DNA of 64,000 nucleotides, from NCBI GenBank assembly GCA_037954325.1, contig JBBMNZ010000001.1, forward strand, positions 9,798,258 through 9,862,257. Direction: 5' to 3'. Below, in pieces: positions 56,761 through 64,000 of the stretch. The stretch is from Fistularia commersonii (Eukaryota; Chordata; Actinopteri; Syngnathiformes; Fistulariidae). The stretch's first letter is position 1, and each line of letters starts with the position of its first letter. Both the position numbers and the translations under genes were made by a program. The notes under the pieces were generated by a model. That model made no database searches, was not told the DNA's origin, and was given only the letters and a program-made list of their open reading frames with translations.

Positions 56761-57316
56761 TGTTAGAGTTTTTTTCTCTATATTCATAGCTATGTTATTT
56801 CGAATACTCACATGAAGACAGCCAGACGTGTGAGCACAAATGGCCTTCGTCCTTAAAAAGGAACCAAGCCCCATGATCGTAAATTCAAATGAGCATAAAG
56901 ATAATGTATACAGCTCAGTGGTAGAGTCCATGTTTCACATGTATGAGGTCCTGGGTTCGATTCCTGGCACCTCCACTGTAAGTTGCTTTGGAAGAAAGCG
57001 TCTACCAAATGACTGTAAAATAAATGCCTGTAATAAACATCTTTGAACAGGAACCTACCCCCCCCCCCCGAATGTGAACAGGAATTACCCTCTCCCTGTA
57101 TATGATCTTGTCAACAACACCAATACACATTCACACAATAAAAAGCCGAGCAAGGAAGAACTCTGTGGGATTCTCTGGATCTTGCCTCCAAAGAGTCTCC
57201 CCCTCGGCAGAGCTCAAAAGAATAGTCGCTTGTCTGTGTTATTTCTTATGACAACCTCAGTCTCCGCTTCACAGGCTTCAACTTAGACCAGCCTGAATTA
57301 GAATTACTCCCTGACA
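56761..57316 (+). mobile_element. solo LTR copy B with 5-bp target duplication
   Basis: 556 bp from TGTTAGAG to CTCCCTGACA, flanked by AAAAG on both sides (56,756-56,760 and 57,317-57,321). It is collinear with solo LTR A through its whole length, including TTCATAGCTATGTTATTTCG, GAACAGGAATTACC and CACACAATAAAAAG. The poly-C at 57,059-57,069 replaces a CCCCCC motif in copy A. Confidence 0.93.
56905..57030 (+). repeat. tRNA-Ala-like SINE segment inside solo LTR B
   Basis: CAGCTCAGTGGTAGAGTCC, GGTCCTGGGTTCGATTCCTG, CACTGTAAGTTGCTTTGG and GTCTACCAAATGACTG occur in that order, at the same place within the LTR as in copy A. The anticodon loop region (ATGTTTCACATG) is longer than in copy A. It is not a standard tRNA gene. 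Confidence 0.87.
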
Positions 57317-58309
57317 AAAAGTATCTTAGATGAAGAGATGGACAGCACCAGGGCCTGACATGATCCAAACTTCCTGGTTCAAGAAGCTTACTGTACTCCA
57401 TGAGTACCTGCCAGCAAAGATGAACCAGATTGGGAACCCACACAGAGTGGCTGACCAAGGGCAATGTGGTCCTCATCTTAGAGGACCTACAGGGAAACCC
57501 AATACAATCCAACCACTGGCATAAAACTTGCCCAAGTACAACATGGAAGCTCCTGTAAGGTATCAGAGCAGCTAAGATGAGTAGGTACAGTACATGGAGC
57601 CAAGTGGAGCCAAATGCCAGCTACTGGTTTACAGGGCAATCACCCAGCACTACAACACCAGAGGTACCAATCTGTGTACTGCCTTGATTACAAGAATTAT
57701 TCAATGCACGTGTGGATACGGAGTGCAAAGAGCGATGTAAGATTGGCACACGGTGCTCCTTTTTTATTTTGCATTTTCATCACCTTGCGATCGGAGGGTC
57801 GCCTGCAATACTAACAGGGTAACTACAAGGAGGAGTTTGAAAAGATGTGGGGCATATGGGAAAAATTAGTCCTAGTGGTGATTTGGTCACCTGGAGCAGT
57901 AATCTCCATGCTGCGGGAATGAGCCCAGCAGATTCTGGGATGAATGTCTGAGGTTTCTGTTCAGATGAGTGCAAACTTGGGAACAGCAAAAATGTCCAAA
58001 GCCTGTGCAAAAACCTCAAGCTCCTTGGCCTCAGGTCAAGGGCGAGAGCTCAAAGGAGACGCAATACCACCCAATCTATATATAGACTCACCCAAAAAGT
58101 TTTTACTTTAAAGAGAATAACAATAACAGACATGCTGCTAAAGCTGACCATGGACAATGTTATTACGACCTGTGCAGTGAAGAAGTGAGTACAAAGAGGC
58201 AAATTATGGTTTAAATTCTAGTCTGGTGACTAGAGTCTAGTCCAGGGGCAACCTGGACTCGAGTGGGTTTGGAAAATTAATTATAAGTATTTAATTAAGT
58301 GTATTTTAC

Positions 58310-58395
58310 TAAATGCAGCCTCAGGGCGGCACTGGCCCGTGTCTCTCCAAGACTGCCTTGGGGGGGGCACAGAGCATTGTCTCCCTGTATCCCTG
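58310..58395 (+). mobile_element. RTE-like LINE leader fragment with two monomers
   Basis: GCAGCCTCAGGGCGGCACTG then a second diverged unit GGGGGGGCACAGAGCATTG and TCTCCCTGTATCCC. Only the extreme 5' end is present. Confidence 0.75.
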
Positions 58396-58499
58396 CTATC
58401 CCCTTCATAAAAGATTTCAAATGCGTTTAGCAATATTAGCTCCATGTTTAAGAAAGGTTAGGACAAATATGACTGCCCTACTCCTACAAATCCACTGAA

Positions 58500-58945
58500 T
58501 GAGCTGCCTCCGGTCTGGTTCACATATTAAAACACAAAGTGGCCACAAAGAGGATACAAGTGGCCAAAATGAGTTTCCTCCGAAGGATGACCGGAGTCTC
58601 TCTTTGAGATAGGGTGAGAGGTTCAGTCATCGAACTTCTCACCCTATCTCAAAGAGAGTCCGGTCATCCAGCAGGGGCTTGGAGTAGAGCCGCTGCTCCT
58701 CCTCATAGAGAGGAATCGTGGCTCGAGCAACTGTTCAGGATGCCGATTCTGGGCATATCCTTCTGGGAGAAGACCATGGGGAAGACAGAGGACACGCTGG
58801 AGAGACTATGTCTCCAGGCTGTCCTGGGAATGCCTTGGGGTTCCCCCAGAGGAGCTAGACCAGGTGCCAGGGAAGAGGGAGGTCTGGGCCTCACTGCTCC
58901 AGCTGCTGTCCCCAACCTGACCCTGGATAAGCCAGGGAAGATAGA
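58500..58945 (+). mobile_element. LINE 3' end (second LINE family) with internal hairpin
   Basis: Fragments read KMSFLRRMTGVSL, RGSVIE, GVEPLLLLI-type and LERLCLQAVLGMPWG, GEEGGLGL-like, ending CCTGACCCTGGATAAGCC and GATAGATGGAT. That is the form of a very common fish LINE 3' end. The clade is not certain. An inverted 34-bp duplication at 58,585-58,669 interrupts it. Confidence 0.6.
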
Positions 58946-59102
58946 TGGATCGAAGGATGTTTGTTCATACATTTTTACAAATGCACTGTGGTATTTCGAA
59001 ATCCTCTCAATGTTACCTTCTTTGAATTTAAATATGGGGGCTTTTACGGTCAGAGGCAGTGTGCAATAAAAATTTTCAAGCACTTATGAGGTCCTGATAG
59101 GA

Positions 59103-61972
59103 ATGCAGCCACAGGGCAGCCCGGGCTGGTATGTCCCTGATCCAGCCTTGTTGGGGGCACAGGCCAGTGTCTCCCTGAGCTGGTCCCAAGCCCGGATAAA
59201 TGCAGAAGGTTGAATCAGGAAGGGCATCCGACATAAAACTTTTGCCAAGACTAAACGTGCGAATCAAACCTAATAACCATATTATATCAGATTGGTCGAG
59301 GCCTGCGTTAACAACGACTGCCTTTGGAACCGATGACCTAAAGGGTACCAATAGAAACTGGACCACTGCAGGTCAAAGAAGGAGAGGAGAAAGGTGTGTT
59401 CAAAAGCAGAAAAAGAAGAGGAAAGGCAAGCGTCTAGGACTGAGAGTAGGGACTTTGAATATCAGGACGATGAGAGGAAAAGGTTAAGAGTTGGTCGACA
59501 TGATGCAGAGAAGGAGGGTGGATATACTGTGTGTCCAGGAGACCAGGTGGTAAGGCCAGAAACTTAGGAGATGGCTCAAAGTTGTACTGTCATGTCACTG
59601 TCAGGAAGAGAACCGCTGTAGAAGTTATCTTGAAAGAGGAGTTTGTTGGGAATGTTCTGGTGGTGAAAAGAATGTCAGATAGACTTATGAGTCTGAAACT
59701 GAATTGAAGGTGTGATGCTCGATGTTGTTAGCGGCTATGCCCTGCAGGTGGAATGTGAGTTTGAGGAGAAGTAGGAGTTCTGGAATGAGCTAGATGAAGT
59801 GATGCAGAATATCCCTAGGGATGAGAGGGTGGTAATTGGTGCAGACTTCAATGAGCATGTTGGAGCAGGCAATGGTGAGGGGATGAATAAGTGATGGACA
59901 GACTTGGTACACAGGATAGGAACGCAAAGCAGACAGTGGTAGATTTTGCAAAAAGGATGGAAATGGCTGTAGTGAACACCTTTCTCCAGGAAAATCAGGA
60001 ACATAGGGTAACTTATAAGAGTGGAGGTAGGAGCACGCAGGTAGACTACATCTTGTATTGACGAGGTAACCTGAAAGAGATCACTGACTGCAAAGTAGTT
60101 GTAAGTGAGAGAGTAGCCAGACAGCATAGGATGGTGGTTTGCAGGATGACTCTGGTGACAAGGAAGACGAAGAGGACAAAGGCAGAGCAGAGGACAAAGT
60201 GGTGGAAACTGAAAAGAGAGGAGTGTTGCATGGTTTTCAGGGAGGAGTTGAGAAAGGGTCTGGGTGGTCAGGGTGAGGTTCCAGATGATTGGACAACTAC
60301 AGCTAGTGTTATCAGGGAGACAGGTAGAAGAGTACTTGGTGTGTCATCTGGAAGGAAAGGAGATAAGGAGACTTGGTGGTGGAATGAGGCTGGGCAGGAG
60401 TATATACAGAGAAAGCGGTTAGCAAAGAAGTGAGATACTGAGAGGACTGAAGAGAACAGACAGGAGTTCAGGGATATGCGGCAAAAGGTAAAGATAGAGG
60501 TAGCATAGGCAAAACAAAGGGCGTACGATGACATGTATGCTCGGTTTGATAGTAAGGAGGGTGAGAATGATCTATACAGGTTGGCGAAACAGAGAGATAA
60601 TGGTGGAAAGGATGTACAGCAGGTCCAGGTGATTAAGGACAAAGAGGGCAATTTATTGACAGATGGAATGGAAACAAAGTGTGATGGTGCCTATTTTTTA
60701 AGAATAAGGGGAATGTGCAGAATTGTGGCAACTATATAGGGATGAAGTTGATGAGTCATACAATGAAGTTATGGGAAAGAGTAGTGGAAACTAGACTGAG
60801 AACAGAAGTCAGCATTTCTGATCCACAGTATGGCTTCATGCCTAGGAAGAGTACTACAGATGCAGAATGCTAATAGAAAAGTACAGAGAAGGCCAGAGGG
60901 AGCTGCATTGTGTTTTTGTAGACCTAGAAAAAGCATATGACTGGGTGCCAAGAGAGGAGCTCTGGTATTGTATGAGGAAGTCTGGACTGGCAGAGAAGTA
61001 TGTTAAACTGGTGCAGGACATGCATGCTAGCTGTGAGACACTGGTACTGTGTGCTGTAGGGGTAACAGAGAAGTTCAAGATGGAGGTGGCACTCCATCAG
61101 GGATCAGCTCTGAGCCCCTTCTTGTTCGCAATGGTGATGGTCAGGCTGACAGATGAGGTTAGACAGGAATCCCCATGGACCATGATGTTTGTGGATGACA
61201 TTGTGATCTGTAGTGAGAGCAGACAACAGGTTGAGGAAAATCTAGAGGTGGAGGTATGCTCTTGTAAGGAGAGGAATGAAAGTTAGTCGCAGCAAGACAG
61301 AATATATGTGTGTGAATGAGAAGAACTCAGGTGGAACGGTGAGGCTACAGGGAGTGGAGATCAAGAAGCTGGAGGATTTCAGGTACTTGGGTCAACAGTC
61401 CAGAGCAATGGAGTGTGGAAAAGAGGTAAAGAGACGGGTCCAAGCAGGTTGGAATGAGTGAAGAAAAGTGTCAGGGGCACTATGTGATAGAAGACTATCA
61501 GCCAGAATAAAAGGAAAGGTGTACAAGACAGTGGTGAGACCAATGATGCTGTATGGCCTAGAAACTGTTACAATGACCAAAAGACAGGAGGCAGAGCTAG
61601 AGGTTGCAGAGATGAAGAGGTTGAGGTTCTCTTTGGGAGTGACCAGGATGGATAGGATCAGGAATGAGTCTATCAGAGGAACAGCACATGTTCGATGTTT
61701 TGAAGAGAAGGTCAGAGAAGCCAGACTGAGATGGTTGGGTCATGTACAGAGGAGGGATATTGAATATATTGGTAGACGGATGCTGGAATTGGAGCTGCCA
61801 GGCAAGAGGTCTCGAGGAAGACCAAAGAGAAGATTTATTGACGTAGTGAGAGAGGATATGAAGGTAGTTGGTGTGAGAGAGGAGGATACGGAGAATAGGG
61901 TTAGATGGAGAAAATTGATTCGCTGTGGTGACTCATGAAGGGAAAAGCCGAAAGAAGAAGAAAAAGAAGAAT
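59103..61972 (+). mobile_element. RTE-like LINE copy 6, best-preserved coding segments
   Basis: Leader with two monomers (59,103-59,215), endonuclease start (KRLGLRVGTLNIRTM, 59,440-59,480), a frameshifted endonuclease middle, and linker (60,131-60,433, WWWNEAGQEYIQRKRLAKK). After a deletion near 60,670-60,700 the RT reads ELHCVFVDLEKAYDWVPREE, then FVDDIVICSES (60,867-61,286). The C-terminal domain (61,468-61,938) is one open frame ending RVRWRKLIRCGDS and stop, directly before the GAAGAAGAA tail. It is not functional as it stands. It lies in the large myt1l intron, read against the gene. Confidence 0.92.
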
Positions 61973-62059
61973 TGAAGTATATTTTACATGTGTTAGTTTC
62001 TTTTTTTATATTAGTTCTAAATTGCAAGATTATTGTGATCTTGAACAAAATTATATAGT

Positions 62060-63004
62060 GTATTTATTATTTTTCGACACTCAAAATAAACATCACACTT
62101 GCGGAAGCCAGTATACCCGCAAAAACGCCATCAATTTGTCAAGACATTCAACCCCTGGTAGGCAAAATATGGAGAAATGGATGAAAAGAAAAATATCTGA
62201 AGAAAATATAACATTTAATGATGCCAGGGCAGATTCATTTGCATTTACTTCTGACCAGAGTGGCCTACCAGTATGCCTAATCCTGTGTAAAGATGAAAGT
62301 GACTTCTTATAGCTCTGATTTGCAAATGCTGTGCGCAGAAGTTCAGGAGCAGAAGTCCCATCAACCAGGTAAAATAAATGTTTATGAAGATAATTTGCAA
62401 ATATTTATTTTTTTATTGTTTACTGACACAGTTTTTTCCCAATTTATTTTTAAAATTCAGGTCAAGGCTCAACTACATGATCTGAAAGCCCAAAGGCGAT
62501 ATCAGGATGATGGCTCACAGCATTTTTTTTTTGCTTTTGTTTGCTAGATGGATAATTTAACTTCAGCTTTTTAATTAATTTGGGTGTAATCAGGATGTTG
62601 CTTTTTTGTTAATATTTAAAAAAACAGACACATTAATTAAAAAGAAAGAAAATTAGAAAAAAAAAAAAATCTTTTCATTCTTCAGGGTTAACCCCCAACC
62701 GTACATCTTGGTGCTTTGACTACCCTTAAGGATGGGTTACCTGTTATTATTTTTTTTCAAGAATTCAAAATGTTCAAAATGTGTTCATTACATAAATAAA
62801 ATTTAATTTTCTCTGAAGCAATTCATAGATTTTATAAGCATCACGCTATAGTTGTTTGTACAAAGTGTAAAGGTAAGAAAAAGCAATATGTACAGTGGTG
62901 CCTTTATTTTAGACGTCAAAAAGTAATTGTGGCTCCCAGTTTTTTTCTGTGGAAACCGGGTCCAAATAGCTCTTTGGGTGGTAAGGTTGTCAACCCCGGG
63001 TCTA
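62060..63004 (+). mobile_element. hAT transposon remnant with BED-like segment
   Basis: Near 62,160-62,290 the frame reads MEKWMKRKISEENITFNDAR and ADSFAFTSDQSGLPVCLIL, the opening of hAT/ZBED-type transposases (GTF2IRD2-like). The right end (CTTTGGGTGGTAAGGTTG preceded by ATAGCT and GGAAACCGGGTCC) matches a Charlie-like hAT terminus. The catalytic middle is missing. Confidence 0.6.
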
Positions 63005-63400
63005 GTCACTCTATTTAATTTCCCCTATGTTTGATGTTGACTTTGCTCAGTTCTCCACAAATAGCAAAATGTCATCACTCTAAGCTATACATTCCGCCAC
63101 CTTGGTTGTTTCCCTTGCATCTTTATTCTTAATTTGGGTTGAAATTATAATCAAACTACTTTTGTGCATTTGTCAGACCAAATACTTTTTTCTCCCTGCA
63201 TGCACCAGATTGTGCAGGCAGCAATTGTTGTAATATATCCAGCTATTATGTGTCCTTCTACAGTTGTACTTGATATTTGCCAATGAAAATATCAAGTACA
63301 ATGTAATATGTCACATGTTAAAACTAAACTAACCAGCACATCGTGTTGGTATCAGGTGGATGGATTGTGAGATGGTAATCGATCAGTCTTTGTCTATCAC
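63005..63400. other. myt1l intron, unique part
   Basis: No transposon or exon recognised. It lies just downstream (minus strand) of the linker exon's donor. An inverted ATATCAAGTACA / TGTACTTGATAT pair sits at about 63,266-63,300. Confidence 0.5.
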
Positions 63401-63484
63401 CTGATAGGCTCTTGGTCCTCCTTGTTCTCTTTGCTGTGGATGATCTTTAAACCACTCTTCCTGGCACGTGGACACCCTGAGAGA
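63401..63484 (-). CDS. myt1l: myt1l exon: end of the first finger and linker
   Basis: 84-bp exon. It completes the finger (S)LSGCPRARKSGLK and continues with a charged linker ending KEDQEPIR, as in vertebrate MYT1L. Acceptor ag at 63,486-63,485; the donor gtg after AG at 63,400 splits an Arg codon that the next exon completes with G. It is followed by a 7.7-kb intron (63,400-55,679) filled with a hAT remnant, a near-complete LINE, an older LINE with a solo LTR, and a MITE. Confidence 0.94.
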
Positions 63485-63652
63485 CTGAAGATAAATAAAT
63501 GTTACAAAGATAGGAGATACTATACATCACACTGTACCACTGCAGAGACAGAGGGAAAAGAAAAGAAAACAGCCCAGAAATACATTTCAGAGTTTGTTTT
63601 TTTTTTTGAAATAGGAACTAGTTCCCATGTCTTTATTGCTGCATGTACACTA

Positions 63653-63763
<111 letters not shown>

Positions 63764-64000
63764 TTATGTCCACCAAAAATTGAAGGAATTCCTGATCTCG
63801 TTTATTGTTTTATAGTCCTTGTAGCCTCAGACAAATAAATATGCAAAACACTTTGTCATCAACACAACTAAGCCACGTAGTTAAGTATTTACTGGGAAAA
63901 ATGTCTCTTGGAAAAATATCCATAATCTTAAAATTTGTGAAAACATCTTTGAATCTCTTTTTGAGGCTTTTAAGATTCTGCCATTGTTTTCTTTTAATAA

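Larger units (their letters stand above)
56290..58060 (+). mobile_element. old non-LTR retrotransposon remnant split by a solo LTR
   Basis: Left part (56,290-56,760): basic, stop-ridden linker sequence (KVLARYNEMPGHKALETAKQ-like). Right part from 57,317: MKRWTAPGPDMIQTSWFKKL, the start of a LINE RT finger/palm region, then TKGNVVLILEDLQGNP-like text. After a gap, KMWGIWEKLVLVVIW and NLGTAKMSKACAK (57,840-58,010) give the C-terminal domain. It is probably R4-like. All parts are frameshifted. Confidence 0.6.

Noticed and set aside
56905..57030. A tRNA gene on the plus strand
   Set aside because: Same SINE as in the other solo LTR. The acceptor stem does not pair, and the LINE-type tail is attached.
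60867..61938. Intact cellular genes resembling craniofacial-development-protein-type or endonuclease/RT predictions
   Set aside because: These frames are parts of the RTE-like LINE, which automatic annotation of fish genomes often mislabels.

Overview
This window is nuclear DNA of a vertebrate, almost certainly a ray-finned (teleost) fish. It carries parts of two neighbouring vertebrate genes on the minus strand, with short coding exons in long introns. The rest is a dense mix of fish-type mobile elements: an RTE-like LINE, Tx1-like, L2-like and R2/R4-like LINEs, BEL/Pao, Gypsy, a Penelope-like element, hAT, Tc1 and pogo elements, tRNA-derived SINEs and long CA, GATA and AT microsatellites. 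There is no bacterial operon, CRISPR array or phage module. All identifications rest on reading translations and splice sites by eye against remembered family features; nothing was searched.

Genes. From about 24.6 kb leftward to the window edge is the 5' part of pxdn (peroxidasin): a signal-peptide/LRR N-cap exon (24,567-24,383) and four 72-bp leucine-rich-repeat exons (7,458-7,387; 5,770-5,699; 4,078-4,007; 791-720). The gene runs off the left edge. From the right edge to 47.46 kb is the 3' part of myt1l (a MYT1-family C2HC zinc-finger transcription factor): seven exons (63,716 down to the stop codon at 47,462) encoding three C2HC fingers, the coiled coil and the conserved C-terminus, followed by a probable 3' UTR. 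Both genes read leftward, so myt1l lies upstream of pxdn, the same tandem order as human PXDN/MYT1L on 2p25. Every exon has correct splice sites and compatible phase.

Region by region. 1-7.5 kb: pxdn LRR exons and small introns, with one decayed LINE in intron 4. 7.5-24.4 kb: pxdn intron 1 (16.9 kb), holding a Tc1 fragment, a LINE broken by a GC-rich insert and a hAT MITE, a Tx1-like remnant, a pogo-like element, LINE tails, an abundant teleost interspersed repeat and several microsatellites. 24.4-24.7 kb: pxdn exon 1 and its CpG-rich upstream edge. 24.7-45 kb: intergenic. It contains an inverted-fragment LINE cluster, an unclassified GC-rich block, an almost full-length LINE with an interstitial telomeric repeat, a pogo-type MITE, a stack of retroelement fragments (32.9-37.3 kb) and an inverted pair of nearly identical LINE 5' halves (39.3-44.8 kb) enclosing a solo LTR. 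45-64 kb: myt1l 3' UTR and introns, with a Penelope-like element, a Tc1-like transposon carrying three insertions, a second solo LTR inside an older LINE, another near-complete LINE and a hAT remnant.

Nothing here is a clear new functional system. The most noteworthy structures are two solo LTRs of one family that both contain the same tRNA-derived SINE, the inverted LINE pair, the Penelope-like element bounded by inverted ~210-bp repeats, and several nested insertions whose target duplications allow relative dating.
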